A DNA stretch of 64,000 nt from SKPT01 sp040905445 (GCA_040905445.1 JBBDRN010000028.1:55917-119916); one strand, 5' to 3'; shown: positions 42,178 through 53,089, counted from the first letter of the stretch. Made by a program: numbers and translations. Notes: a model not told the origin generated them from the sequence alone.

Positions 42178-43137
42178 ATGCAGTATCGCACGCTCGGCCG
42201 CACCGGCCTCCACGTCAGTGACATCTCGCTCGGATCATGGTTGACCTTCGGCCAGTCGGTCGACGACGCCGCGACCGAGGCGTGCATGGTCGCCGCCTAC
42301 GACCTGGGCGTGAACTTCTTCGACGGTGCCGAGGCCTACGGGGCCGGCAAGGCCGAGCTCGCCATGGGCCGCGTCTTCAAGAAGACCGGCTGGGCCCGCG
42401 ACACCTTCATCGTCTCGAGCAAGGTCATCCAGGTCGGCCCCAAGCCGACGCAGCGCGGCCTGTCGCGCAAGCATCTCGTCGAGGCCTGCGACGCCGCGCT
42501 CGGCCGCATGGGCCTCGACCACCTCGATCTCTTCTTCTGCCATCGCCCCGACCCGACGACGCCGCTCGACGAGATCGTCCACACGATGAACGAGCTGATC
42601 CAGCGGGGCAAGATCTTCTACTGGGGGACGAGCGAGTTCTCCGCCGGCGACCTGCACGAGCTGTACGCCATCGCCCAGCGCGACCACCTCGTGGGCCCCA
42701 GCATGGAGCAGACCGTCCACTCGATGCTCAACCGCAAGCGTGTCGACGGCGAGCTGCGGTCACTCTTCGACCGCCACGGCCTGGGCACGACGATCTACTC
42801 GCCGCTGGCGCAGGGCGTGCTCACGGGCAAGTACAACGACGGCGTGCCGGAGGACAGTCGCCTCGCCAAGCGCGGCGAGGAGGCGGCCCAGCGCCAGCTT
42901 GCCGCCGAGCGGCTCGAAGTCGTTCGCAAGCTCACCGCGATCGCCGGCGAGCTGGATATGAGCATGGCGCAGCTCGCGCTGGCCTGGTGCCTGAAGAATC
43001 CGAACGTGAGCACCGCCATCGTCGGCGCGACGCGGCCTTCGCAGGTGGAGGACAACGCCGCCGCGGCCGACGCCACGGAGCGGCTCACCAACGACGTGAT
43101 GGAGCGCATCGAGACCTTGCTGGACAATCGGCCGTGA
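42178..43137 (+). CDS. Aldo/keto reductase (AKR6, Kv-beta/YghZ-like)
   Basis: 319 residues, TIM-barrel NADPH-dependent oxidoreductase. Catalytic tetrad visible: Asp49 and Tyr54 in FFDGAEAYGAGKAE, Lys82 in SSKV, His122 in FFCHRPDP. N-terminus YRTLGRTGLHVSDISLGSW is typical. C-terminal TAIVGATRPSQVEDN marks the cofactor-binding end. Monocistronic, with a convergent hairpin terminator shared with the porin gene downstream. Confidence 0.94.
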   Translation: MQYRTLGRTGLHVSDISLGSWLTFGQSVDDAATEACMVAAYDLGVNFFDGAEAYGAGKAELAMGRVFKKTGWARDTFIVSSKVIQVGPKPTQRGLSRKHLVEACDAALGRMGLDHLDLFFCHRPDPTTPLDEIVHTMNELIQRGKIFYWGTSEFSAGDLHELYAIAQRDHLVGPSMEQTVHSMLNRKRVDGELRSLFDRHGLGTTIYSPLAQGVLTGKYNDGVPEDSRLAKRGEEAAQRQLAAERLEVVRKLTAIAGELDMSMAQLALAWCLKNPNVSTAIVGATRPSQVEDNAAAADATERLTNDVMERIETLLDNRP

Positions 43138-43180
43138 GCGGCAGTTCCTGAACTCGATTCGATCCAGGGCCCATAAACAA

Positions 43181-43210
43181 CCACGACTTGCCTGTCAGGG
43201 CAAGCCGTGG
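43181..43210. terminator. Convergent hairpin terminator
   Basis: CCACGACTTGCC (43181-43192), loop TGTCAG, GGCAAGCCGTGG (43199-43210): 11 of 12 pairs. On the minus strand it is followed by TTGTTTATG, on the plus strand by CATCCGACTTTTC. It sits between two convergent genes, so it can serve both, better for the porin. Confidence 0.75.
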
Positions 43211-43244
43211 CATCCGACTTTTCGCAATGTGACGGCAGCATGCT

Positions 43245-44507
43245 CTAGAACAGCAGTTGAACCTGCGTGCGGAATACCACCTGGTCGCTCGCACCCGGGC
43301 TGTCGACCAGCAGCCCCAGCCCGTCGCTGCCTCCCGCGAAGCCGCTGAGCGGGTCCAGCGCCCAGACGACGTCCGTGCTCCACTTCAGGTCGTGTCCGCG
43401 GATGTACCAGTTCACGCCGGCCGTGACGAGCTCGACCGTGTGGCTGTCCATGCGGCTGTTGTCCGGGATCAATTGCTCGTAGCGGACGAACGGCTCGACC
43501 GTGTCGTTGATCATGTACCCGCCCTGCACGAGCCACCCGAAATCGTCGTACTCCTCCGCCCCGCTGACGACGCTCGTGTCGTGGCGCCCGATGACCGCGC
43601 CGTACAGGCCGACGTTCTGCATGTACGACGAGCCGTCGACCGTCCAGGTGAAGAAGTTCCGCGTGTCGTCGTCGGTGTTGCCGCCTTCGTAGTGCACGGC
43701 CGCGCCGGCGACGCTGCCGAACCCGTAGTCTGAATATCCCGAGAAGTCGCGGGCATAGCCCTGCTCGCCAGCCAGCCTGACGTCCGCGCGGGCGGTCAGG
43801 GCATAGTCGGTCGTGGTATTGTGAAAGCCCTCGAAGTGACTGCTCGCACCGTCGCTGAACATCGCGGCGAGGCGCACCGGGCCGCCGCCGTCGTAGTCGA
43901 GTTGCACGCCGGTGCTCCGCCCGAACCCGAGCATGGCGTTGACATAGGACCGCTCGACGGTCTGCAGCCGCGTGGAGCTGTTAAGACTCTCGCGGGTGAA
44001 GGGCAGCTTGAAGCTCCCGGCCGTCACGGTCAGCGCGTCGGTCAGGCCGTAGGCGATCCAGAGGTCGTCGACCGACAGGTCGCCGCCGTTGCGGGTGGTC
44101 ACCGGGCGGAAGCGGAAGCGGATGTCCGGGTTCGCCAGTCGGCCGGTGAACCCGATCTTGCCGCGCCGATGCTGAAAACCGGTGGTCGTCGACTCGCCGT
44201 CGTCCGGGTCGTCGCGCCGGTTGGCGAGGTAGCGAAACTGGATCTGCCCGGCGATGTCCAGGCGGAACCGCCCGTCGCCGCTGGCGAGGAAGAAGCCGTC
44301 ATCGTAGCCGGCCCGCGGGCCTTCAGGGTCATCGGTGAGGAGGAACTCGAACGCGCCAGGCGTCACCGACGCCGCGGCCGGGGGCACCGCATCGGGCTTG
44401 GCCGCGCCGTCACTCGTCGCGTCGGCCGGGGCCAGCGTCGCCGCGGACAGCGTCAACATCCCGACCATCCCCCAAACGGGTGTTCGCCGCATCGATCGTT
44501 CATTCAT
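43245..44507 (-). CDS. Phosphate-selective porin O/P-like outer-membrane protein
   Basis: 420 residues. Signal peptide about 1-28. The mature part is made of alternating beta strands ending in the C-terminal aromatic VVFRTQVQLLF, the usual outer-membrane insertion signal. Blocks typical of OprO/P: GRFRLDIAGQIQFRY, HRRGKIGFTGRLANPDIRF, LTVTAGSFKLPFTRESLNSS, and a final strand group with YEQLIPDN. ATG 44507 with AAGGA upstream. Substrate probably anions; phosphate specificity is not proven. Confidence 0.9.
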   Translation of the reverse strand: MNERSMRRTPVWGMVGMLTLSAATLAPADATSDGAAKPDAVPPAAASVTPGAFEFLLTDDPEGPRAGYDDGFFLASGDGRFRLDIAGQIQFRYLANRRDDPDDGESTTTGFQHRRGKIGFTGRLANPDIRFRFRPVTTRNGGDLSVDDLWIAYGLTDALTVTAGSFKLPFTRESLNSSTRLQTVERSYVNAMLGFGRSTGVQLDYDGGGPVRLAAMFSDGASSHFEGFHNTTTDYALTARADVRLAGEQGYARDFSGYSDYGFGSVAGAAVHYEGGNTDDDTRNFFTWTVDGSSYMQNVGLYGAVIGRHDTSVVSGAEEYDDFGWLVQGGYMINDTVEPFVRYEQLIPDNSRMDSHTVELVTAGVNWYIRGHDLKWSTDVVWALDPLSGFAGGSDGLGLLVDSPGASDQVVFRTQVQLLF

Positions 44508-44746
44508 TACAGGGTCCTTCCGCTCGTGTCGGTCATCCGTGGCGACCACGTCGGCCGCCTGTTCGAGCAGAAGCGTAACCCGGCCGCATGAGCCCGCGGT
44601 TAGAACCCGACAAGAAGCATGTTAGCGCCGGCCGTGATGTTGGGCGGCATAACCCGCTTGTGCCGCCCCCTGTCTGCGTTACGATGGAGGCCTCGGTTCA
44701 GGATCCCAACCAGCACCGTAACATCGAATTTGAAGGGACGCACACC

Positions 44747-45328
44747 ATGGCTTTCACCCTCCAGATCGGCGAATCGGCACCCGACTTCTCCCTGCCCGGC
44801 GTCGACGGACGCAACTGGTCGCCCGGCGACTTCGCCGACGCGAAGGTCCTCATTATCGCCGTCACCTGCAACCACTGCCCGTTCGTCACGGGCTCGCAGG
44901 ACCGCCTAGATCGCCTCTACGCCGAGTACGCGCCCAAAGGCGTGCGCATGATCGCGATCAACAGCAACGAGACGACCCACCACCCCGATGACTCGTTCGA
45001 GCACATGGTCGAGCGGGCCAAGGCCCTGGGCCTCGACTACCCCTACGTGCGCGACGAGTCGCAGGAGGTCGCGCGGGCCTATGGCGGTCTGCGCACGCCC
45101 CACTTCTACGTCTTCGACGCCGAGCGCAAGCTGCGCTACACCGGCCGCATGGACGACAACCCGCGCGACGCCTCGAAGGCGACCACGCACGAGCTCAAGG
45201 ATGCCCTGGACGACCTGCTTGCCGGCCGCGAGGTGCGTACGCCGTTGACCAACCCGCTCGGCTGCAATGTCAAGTGGCTGAACCAGGACGCCCACTGGAT
45301 GCCCGCCGAGGCGTGCGACCTCGTCTAG
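44747..45328 (+). CDS. Thioredoxin-like AhpC/TSA-family protein
   Basis: 193 residues. Peroxiredoxin-like start IGESAPDFSLPGVDGRNWS and a thioredoxin-type motif C41-N-H-C44 in VTCNHCPFV, followed by RLYAEYAPKGVRMIAINSNE and YVFDAERKLRYTGRMDDNP. The C-N-H-C motif with the long insertion marks the PRX_like1 group, whose role is uncertain. ATG 44747, GAAGGGA upstream. Stands alone, divergent from the porin. Confidence 0.88.
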   Translation: MAFTLQIGESAPDFSLPGVDGRNWSPGDFADAKVLIIAVTCNHCPFVTGSQDRLDRLYAEYAPKGVRMIAINSNETTHHPDDSFEHMVERAKALGLDYPYVRDESQEVARAYGGLRTPHFYVFDAERKLRYTGRMDDNPRDASKATTHELKDALDDLLAGREVRTPLTNPLGCNVKWLNQDAHWMPAEACDLV

Positions 45329-45438
45329 CTCCCCACCCGGCTCCTTGCCGTGCCTCACGAAGCCGCAGGTCGTCGCTCATCGTCGGCCCACAAGGCGATC
45401 CAGCGGTTGTCCGCCCCCACGACGCGCCACCGCCGGGC

Positions 45439-46536
45439 TTACATGCTCGGCTCCAGCGTCACCTTGATCGACTCGCTGCCTGACGCGACAAGCTCCAGGC
45501 CGCGTGCGTAGTCCTCCAGCGGCAACTGGTGCGTGATGATCCGGTCCATCGGCAGCAGCCCCTTGGCGAGCATGTCGATCGCGATCGGGTAGCAGTACGG
45601 CCCCAGATGTGCGCCGTGGATGTTCAGCTCCTTCGTGTCGCCGATGATCGTCCAGTCCACCGTCACGGGCTCGCGCATGACGCTGAACTCGACGAACGTG
45701 CCGAGCTTGCGGATCATGTGCAGCCCCTGCTCGACCGAAGCCGGGTGGCCGGTGGCTTCGATGTAGACGTCGCAGCCGTAGCCGTCGGTCAGGTCGCGCA
45801 CCTCCTTCACGACGTCGTCGCGGCCAGCGTTGAAGGTCACATCAGCCCCGCACGCCCGGGCCACGTCGAGGCGCTGGTCGTTGAGGTCCAGCGCGACCAG
45901 CAGGCGCGGGTGGCGCAGGCTTGCCGCGGCCACCATGCCCAGGCCCAGCGGGCCGCAGCCGGCGATCACCACCACCTCCTCGAAGCCGATCTCGCCCCGC
46001 TGCACCGCGTGGATCGAGCATGCCAGCGGCTCGATGAACACCGCGTGCTCGGGGCGGACCTCGGGCGGCACCCGGTAGTTGCGCGCCCCCGCCGGAAACC
46101 GCATGTACGGCGCCATCGCCCCGAACGTGCGCTGCCGAAAGCCGTAGATGTCGTGCACCTGGCACATCCAGTACTGGCCTCGCGTGCAGTAGCGGCAGTG
46201 GTGGCAGGGCACGATCTGCTCGGACACGGCGATGTCCCCGAGCTTCAGTCCATCGCGCTCGCCCGCGCCCAGCGCCACGACCTCGCCCACGAACTCGTGG
46301 CCGGGAATCACCGGCGGTTGGCAATAGCCCTCGCGGCGGCCATCACCCCAGAAGAGCGGCGCGCCCTGATAGCACTTCAAATCGCTGGCGCAGATGCCCA
46401 CCCGCTGCACGCGAATCACCACCTCGCCCGGCCCCGGCTGCGGCACCGGCGCCTCGTCCAGCCGGTAATCCTCCGGCCCGTGGCAGACGACGGCGGGCAT
46501 GGTGCGCGGCAAGGTGATGCTGCGGTGATCGTTCAT
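45439..46536 (-). CDS. Zinc-dependent alcohol/polyol dehydrogenase
   Basis: 365 residues, MDR family. Catalytic zinc ligands in GICASDLKCY and GHEFVGEV, structural zinc cysteines in CHHCRYCTRGQYWMC, Rossmann motif AGCGPLGLGMVAAA. The C-terminal HGAHLGPYCYPIAID and GLLPMDRIITHQLPLED resemble erythritol/threitol and sorbitol dehydrogenases. ATG 46536 (MNDHRSITLPRTMPAVV). No operon partner; the 231-base gap to the sigma gene shows no feature. Confidence 0.9.
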   Translation of the reverse strand: MNDHRSITLPRTMPAVVCHGPEDYRLDEAPVPQPGPGEVVIRVQRVGICASDLKCYQGAPLFWGDGRREGYCQPPVIPGHEFVGEVVALGAGERDGLKLGDIAVSEQIVPCHHCRYCTRGQYWMCQVHDIYGFRQRTFGAMAPYMRFPAGARNYRVPPEVRPEHAVFIEPLACSIHAVQRGEIGFEEVVVIAGCGPLGLGMVAAASLRHPRLLVALDLNDQRLDVARACGADVTFNAGRDDVVKEVRDLTDGYGCDVYIEATGHPASVEQGLHMIRKLGTFVEFSVMREPVTVDWTIIGDTKELNIHGAHLGPYCYPIAIDMLAKGLLPMDRIITHQLPLEDYARGLELVASGSESIKVTLEPSM

Positions 46537-46767
46537 GGCACTGCCTTTCAGATGCACCACCAGCATCCGCTGTCTGCACACCGGTGGCAAGTGGCTGCTT
46601 GCGCGGCCGGGAGCGACAGGCGACTGCGGGGTGGCATCTGCGTCAGCGTGTCTGGTGTGCGACGTGGAGTGGGGGCCGGTCATCCGGGTTAAGAAACCGA
46701 CCTGATCCTGATTCGCGTCGACTACCGATCGCCCACGCACTGGCCGGAGCGCCGGCATGTCGACCGG

Positions 46768-47823
46768 TCATGGTGCGCTGGCGCTGATGATCTGCTCGAA
46801 GGTTTGCCCAGTCTGTCGTTCGATGCGGCGGCGGACTTCCTCTGTGGGTAACCGGACGGTGCGGTTGTCGCCGAACACGACGGTGAGCGTGTCGTCGGTG
46901 GCGGTGGCCGGGTCTTGGACGAGGACCATCTTTTGGCTGTCAAAGGCGTGACCGTCGCCGGGGAGCGTGATATAGCCCGCGCCGCCCGGCTGCTGGGCGA
47001 CCGATGGGGGCGTCGAGAGCGTGGCGAGGTCGGCCTCGACCGGTCCGGATCGGGCAGGCAGAAACACGAGGATCAGGACGAGTAGCATGCCAGCGAGGCC
47101 CAGCGCCGCGCCGGCGGCCGCCCTGGCGAGGAGGGAGGCGGCAGCCGTGGTATCCCTGGCCGCGGTGCCGGCGCTGTAGAGCGTCATCTTGCCCAGCTCC
47201 GCCAGCAGCGGGGCCGGCGCGGCGACGGCGGCATCGGAGCCGAAGGTGGCGAGGAGCGCTGCGGCTGTGGTGGTCACGCCGCGCCGCTGCAGCTCGGCGC
47301 GCAGCCGGTCGATCGCGGCGCGCAGGTGCCGCGAGAGCGTGGCGGGCGAGCTGCCGTTCTCGCGGGCGATCTCGCGCAGCGAGCGCTGGCGGATGAAGTG
47401 CTGGATGAGCAGCCACTGCGCATCGTCGGGCAGCCCGGCAAGGGCCGCATCGAGTTGGGCCGACGCCTCGTGCCAGGCCGTCTCGGCAGGCCCGGCGTCG
47501 GCGCGCTGCCGCGCGTGGGACAGCTCGCGTCGCCGGCGTCGTTCGCGGCTGCGTGCGGCGTCGATGGCGAGGCGCGTGGCGGTGCGGTGCAGCCAGCCGC
47601 CGAGCGACCGTTCCACCGCGGCCCGTTGCTGCAGCAGCCTGAAGAATGTGTCCTGGGCGGCGTCCTCGGCGCTGGCCGCGTCGCGCAGGACGCGCCGGCA
47701 GGTGGCGTAAACGGCGTCGGCGTAGCGGCGGACGATCTCGGCGAAGATCTCGTGATCGCCCGTGCGACGGAAGGCGATCAGCAGTGACTGATCGGTGGCC
47801 AGCGTCAGATCGCGTTGGTGCAT
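46768..47823 (-). CDS. ECF-type sigma factor with C-terminal membrane segment and tail
   Basis: 351 residues. Region 2 (about 15-85, DHEIFAEIVRRYADAVYATC, AEDAAQDTFFRLLQ) and region 4 (about 125-185, LPDDAQWLLIQHFIRQRSLR, LSRHLRAAIDRL). Instead of ending there, it continues with an Ala-rich linker, a membrane segment about residues 238-257, and a 90-residue probable periplasmic tail. Sigma factors with such tails occur in planctomycetes; the tail could sense envelope state and hold the sigma at the membrane. Last gene of the nine-gene operon, 18 bases after pilT. Confidence 0.88.
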   Translation of the reverse strand: MHQRDLTLATDQSLLIAFRRTGDHEIFAEIVRRYADAVYATCRRVLRDAASAEDAAQDTFFRLLQQRAAVERSLGGWLHRTATRLAIDAARSRERRRRRELSHARQRADAGPAETAWHEASAQLDAALAGLPDDAQWLLIQHFIRQRSLREIARENGSSPATLSRHLRAAIDRLRAELQRRGVTTTAAALLATFGSDAAVAAPAPLLAELGKMTLYSAGTAARDTTAAASLLARAAAGAALGLAGMLLVLILVFLPARSGPVEADLATLSTPPSVAQQPGGAGYITLPGDGHAFDSQKMVLVQDPATATDDTLTVVFGDNRTVRLPTEEVRRRIERQTGQTFEQIISASAP

Positions 47824-47841
47824 GGCGATGCTCCCGGTGGT

Positions 47842-48894
47842 TCACGCCGAGCGCTGCTGGATGACCTCGGGGTAGCGGGCGAGGCTGATGGCGGTATCGT
47901 AGGCGATGTCGCCGCGCTGGTAGAGCTCGAGCAGGGTGTGGTCCCTCGTGACCATGCCGTGCTTGCGGCCGGCCTGCATCTCGGAGTAGACGCGGTGAAG
48001 GGCGTTCTCGCGAATCATGTGGAGCACGCCCGAGGTGCCGACGAGGATTTCGGTGGCGAGGACGCGGCCATCGGTGACCGCGCGGGGCAGCAGTTGCTGG
48101 GCCAGGACGGCCTGGAGCGTGCTTGCGAGCATGAATCGGACCTCTTCCTGCTGGCCCTCTGGAAACGAAGCCGTGATGCGCTGGACGACCTCGACAGCGC
48201 CGGGCGTGTGGAGCGTGGCGATGACAAGGTGGCCGGTCTCGGCGGCGACAAGGGCGGTGTACATGGTTTCGCGGTCGCGCATCTCGCCAATGCCGATGAC
48301 GTCAGGGTCCTGCCGCAGAACGTGGCGCAGCGCGCCGGCGAAGTCGTGGACGTCGCTGAGCACTTCCTGCTGGACGACGACGGACCGTTTGAAGCGGTGG
48401 GTGTACTCGATGGGGTCTTCGATGGTGACGATCTTTTTGCGGAACTCGGCGTTGATGAGGTCGATCATGTAGTGAAACGTCGTGGTCTTGCCGACACCCG
48501 TAGGGCCGGTGATGATGATCAGGCCGTTGGGTCGGCGGGCGAGGTCGTCGACGATGGCGGGCAGGCCGAGCTGCTCGCGCGTCCGGATGGCGGTTTCGCT
48601 GAGGCGGATGGAGAGCTCCGGGCGGCCGTCGCGGAAGTAGACGGCCACGCGGGCGCGGTCGTATTCGCCGAAGATGGTGGAGAAGCAGAGGGCGCGATCG
48701 TGTTCCAGGCGCTGCTTCTGCGCGTCGTTCAGAAGCTCGTGCGCCAGCGCACGCGCGCGGTCGGCCGTGACGGCGTCACCTTTGAGTGTCGCGATGCTGC
48801 CGTCGATGCGCAGCAGTGGCGGCAGGCCGACGACCAGGTGCAGGTCGCTGGCTTCGTGATGCCGCGCGGCGGCAAGCAGGGTGTGCAGCTTCAT
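47842..48894 (-). CDS. pilT: Type IV pilus retraction ATPase PilT
   Basis: 350 residues. Walker A GPTGVGKTTT at about 130-139, Asp box VTIEDPIEYTH, Walker B DVIGIGEMRD, His box ATLHTPGAVEVVQRI. N-terminal HHEASDLHLVVGLPPLLRID is the PilT N-domain. C-terminal end differs from classic PilT: AIRLNPE-type AIRTRE replaced region and EYFD-like end not clear. Start ATG 48894 overlaps the TPR gene stop (ATGA). Other pilus genes are not nearby, so it may serve this operon in a special role. Confidence 0.9.
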   Translation of the reverse strand: MKLHTLLAAARHHEASDLHLVVGLPPLLRIDGSIATLKGDAVTADRARALAHELLNDAQKQRLEHDRALCFSTIFGEYDRARVAVYFRDGRPELSIRLSETAIRTREQLGLPAIVDDLARRPNGLIIITGPTGVGKTTTFHYMIDLINAEFRKKIVTIEDPIEYTHRFKRSVVVQQEVLSDVHDFAGALRHVLRQDPDVIGIGEMRDRETMYTALVAAETGHLVIATLHTPGAVEVVQRITASFPEGQQEEVRFMLASTLQAVLAQQLLPRAVTDGRVLATEILVGTSGVLHMIRENALHRVYSEMQAGRKHGMVTRDHTLLELYQRGDIAYDTAISLARYPEVIQQRSA

Positions 48895-49685
48895 CGGCGC
48901 CACCAACCTCGAAGCAGGCGCCAGGGGCGCCCGAGCAGGGAGCGACGATCGAGCTCGTCACGCCCGTGCTGGGCCGGCGCGTACTGGGGCGCGAGCTGCA
49001 GGCAACGCGCGAAGCTGGCGTCGGCGGCGTCATCCCAGCCGAGCTCGAGCTGGCATCGACCGAGCAGGAACCAGCCCGGGGCGTGCGCGGGCTGTAGCGC
49101 CAGGCCGGCTTGGAGATAATGCGCGGCTTCGGCGGCGCGGCGATGATGCAGCAGGATGCGCGCAATGATCACGCGGTCGAACCAGTCGGCGGCCGCGTCC
49201 ACGAGCGCCTTGTCGAAACAGTCGCGGTGGCGCGGCTGGCGCTGGGCCAGTAGCACCTCGCCCCTCGCCTGCCAGCGCCACGGCGAGCTGCCTTCGGCGG
49301 TGAGCGAAGCGTCGGAACACGCGGCCGCTGCGTTGTTGTCGGCCAGCCGGCTACACACCTGCGCCTTGGCGGCGAGCAGGTCGCCATGGCCGCGAAAGAC
49401 CTCCAACGCCTTGTCGCACCAGAGGCGGGCCTCATGACACTCGTCGAGCTCGACGAGCATCCGCACCTGCTGCACCCACGCAACGACGACGCTGCGATCT
49501 TCGTGCAGGCAACGTGTGGCCAGGCGCAGCGACCTCTCGAAGTCGCCCCACTGCTCAGCGGCGCGCGCCTCGGTGAGCAAGGACCGCGCCGAGCGCAGCC
49601 GGGCGCCGAGGGCCGGGTGCTGCGTTGTTGCCGGCTGCTGTCGCCGCGCGTGGTTGAACTCGATGCGTGAGAAGCGTCCTGGCAT
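48891..49685 (-). CDS. TPR-repeat protein
   Basis: 264 residues with helical repeats of about 34 residues, clearest at ALVDAAADWFDRVIIARILL, HHRRAAEAAHYLQAGLALQP and LGRCQLELGWDDAADASFAR; the C-terminus is basic (SLLGRPWRLLRGWWRR). No signal peptide. A scaffold role between operon products is likely. Starts two bases after the signal-peptidase-like gene and overlaps pilT by four. Confidence 0.75.
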   Translation of the reverse strand: MPGRFSRIEFNHARRQQPATTQHPALGARLRSARSLLTEARAAEQWGDFERSLRLATRCLHEDRSVVVAWVQQVRMLVELDECHEARLWCDKALEVFRGHGDLLAAKAQVCSRLADNNAAAACSDASLTAEGSSPWRWQARGEVLLAQRQPRHRDCFDKALVDAAADWFDRVIIARILLHHRRAAEAAHYLQAGLALQPAHAPGWFLLGRCQLELGWDDAADASFARCLQLAPQYAPAQHGRDELDRRSLLGRPWRLLRGWWRR

Positions 49686-49687
49686 GG

Positions 49688-50725
49688 CTACTCCACGGGA
49701 CCGAAACGACGGAATGGTCGCAGGCGCCACCAGACCGGGCCGAGGATGTCGCGCCGATGGACGTGTGCCGTGTTGACGGCAAGCGCGGCGCGACGCGATT
49801 CGACTGCGGCGCTGCTGACGTCCCAATCCATCATCGACGGCACGATGGCGTACCGGTCGGCTGCGACCGTAAAACTCAGTTCCGGCATCGCGTCGATCGC
49901 ACCGAGCGGCTGCCGGGCGTCGGGCACCGCCTGACCGTTGACGCGCAGGCGGCTGGCGTCGACCGCGACGTGGTCCCCCGGAAGACCCACGATGCGCTCG
50001 AACCCGTAGCCAGTTCGAACCATGTAGCCGTCGGCCCCACCAGGTCGGACGCGGTAGGCAACGATCTCGCCCCGCTCGTAAGCGGCGGGGTCGGACCAGG
50101 CCCGGTAGAGCACCACGTCGCCCGGGCTGAGCATGGGCGTGTCGGGGGTGCCCAGCACGGACAGGCGCATGGGCGAGGCGGCCCAGCCGATCGCCGTCCG
50201 GGCCGGCCCGTAGAGGCACACGTGCAGCAGCACCACGACGAGCACCCCCGTCGCCAGCCGGCGCATCCGCGACCGCCACCAGATGGTGGATCGCAGGATC
50301 AGGGCGATGGCCAGCGCGTGTACGCCAACGGCGGCGGCGTACGCCAGGATGGCGAGGCCGCTCAGCACCCACAGCGAGGCGACAAGCAGCAGATTCAGCC
50401 ACAGCGCCAGCAGTGCGGCGCCGACCCGGCGCTTGCCCTGTCGCAGATGGGTGGCGCCGGGCACGGCACACAGCAGCAGATCGAGCAGCGCGACACGGGC
50501 GACCCGGGTGCGCTGCTGCGGGAGAACGCTCGCCATGGACCCCAACAGGGCGGTCATGCAGGCGACCGTCCGGCGGATGGGGACGGCCGGGCGGTGCCAC
50601 AGCCACGCCACGCGCCCGGCGCGCGGCGGCTCGACGGCGACGGTTGAGAGGTCGAGCAGGCTCTGGCAGCGTACGCAGCGCGGCACGCTGGGCATGTTGT
50701 GGAAATGGCAGGCGGGGCATTCCAT
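49688..50725 (-). CDS. Zinc-ribbon membrane protein with degenerate signal-peptidase domain
   Basis: 345 residues. Zinc ribbon C3-x2-C6-x10-C17-x2-C20, then about four hydrophobic segments (residues 75-165), then an S26 domain. The S26 boxes are recognisable (LSPGDVVLYRAWSD, FERIVGLPGDHVAVD, VESRRAAL near the end, ILGPVWWRLRPF) but the Ser of the SMEPTL motif is replaced (PDTPML) and the Lys of KRVVGLPGD is Glu. It should not cleave. Likely a binding or scaffold protein. Confidence 0.75.
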   Translation of the reverse strand: MECPACHFHNMPSVPRCVRCQSLLDLSTVAVEPPRAGRVAWLWHRPAVPIRRTVACMTALLGSMASVLPQQRTRVARVALLDLLLCAVPGATHLRQGKRRVGAALLALWLNLLLVASLWVLSGLAILAYAAAVGVHALAIALILRSTIWWRSRMRRLATGVLVVVLLHVCLYGPARTAIGWAASPMRLSVLGTPDTPMLSPGDVVLYRAWSDPAAYERGEIVAYRVRPGGADGYMVRTGYGFERIVGLPGDHVAVDASRLRVNGQAVPDARQPLGAIDAMPELSFTVAADRYAIVPSMMDWDVSSAAVESRRAALAVNTAHVHRRDILGPVWWRLRPFRRFGPVE

Positions 50726-50743
50726 GGTCGTACAACGGCGGGC

Positions 50744-50956
50744 TCAGGGATGGTGGCGCAACCGGGCTTCGGCGTGGCGATAGACCACGGCGCCGGGGCC
50801 GAAGTACTCGGCTGTCTTCTCTCGCGACTCCTCAACGCCGACGATGTCGCGAATAAGGTCCGCCAAGGCCATGCACTGCTCGCCCTGGCTGCCTTCGACG
50901 CGGACGTGCACCTTGCCGTCGGCGCCGATGCGGATGTCGATCTCGGGCTGGCTCAT
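50744..50956 (-). CDS. DUF2997-like small protein
   Basis: 70 residues, with IDIRIGADGKVHVRVEGSQG, a Cys in GEQCMALADLI, and EKTAEYFGPGAVVY. The order 'DGKVHVRVEG...C...L...EYF' is that of the DUF2997 family as I know it; the assignment is tentative. Overlaps the preceding gene by ATGA. Function unknown. Confidence 0.6.
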   Translation of the reverse strand: MSQPEIDIRIGADGKVHVRVEGSQGEQCMALADLIRDIVGVEESREKTAEYFGPGAVVYRHAEARLRHHP

Positions 50957-51426
50957 GCGGGACTCCCATGGGCGCGGACGCGCACGTGGATCGTGTCGTC
51001 CTGGCTGACCTGCGTTTCGATGATGTCGTAGTTGCGCTGCTTGAGCTCGGTCATGAGCTTGTGGTACGCGAACTGCTGGACGAGCCGGCCGGCGACCTCC
51101 TCGCCAATGCGGCGCAGCTCGGCCTTGCTGTGGCCCTCGCCGCTGGTGCAGACGGTGCATCGGCCGCGGCTGTCCCGGGCGAACTCGATCGTCACGCCGC
51201 CTCGCTGGATGCGGATGGGCTGGTTGGACGCGACCTGATCGGTGACCTCGCTCTGGGCAATCTCCGTTTCGACGCTCGTGCGAGCATCCGCCGTATCGTC
51301 GCGCTTCAGGGTGTAGTTGGCGCTGGCCATGCTGAAGCCCATCGATGCGGCAACCCCAGCGACGGCGGTGGCGATCGCGGGCCAAGAGGCGATGACAACG
51401 GGAGTCAACACGCAGACGGCGCTCAT
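50953..51426 (-). CDS. 157-residue membrane-anchored protein, possible Ycf35/DUF1257 relative
   Basis: N-terminal hydrophobic segment (about residues 4-30), linker, then a domain with GGVTIEFARDSRGRCTVCTS and a C-terminal block FAYHKLMTELKQRNYDIIET followed by QDDTIHVRVRA. The last block resembles the C-terminus of Ycf35/DUF1257 proteins, which co-occur with Ycf46-type ATPases; this is a weak match by eye. Starts one base after the ATPase stop. Confidence 0.6.
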   Translation of the reverse strand: MSAVCVLTPVVIASWPAIATAVAGVAASMGFSMASANYTLKRDDTADARTSVETEIAQSEVTDQVASNQPIRIQRGGVTIEFARDSRGRCTVCTSGEGHSKAELRRIGEEVAGRLVQQFAYHKLMTELKQRNYDIIETQVSQDDTIHVRVRAHGSPA

Positions 51427-51427
51427 T

Positions 51428-53085
<1,658 letters not shown>

Positions 53086-53089
<4 letters not shown>

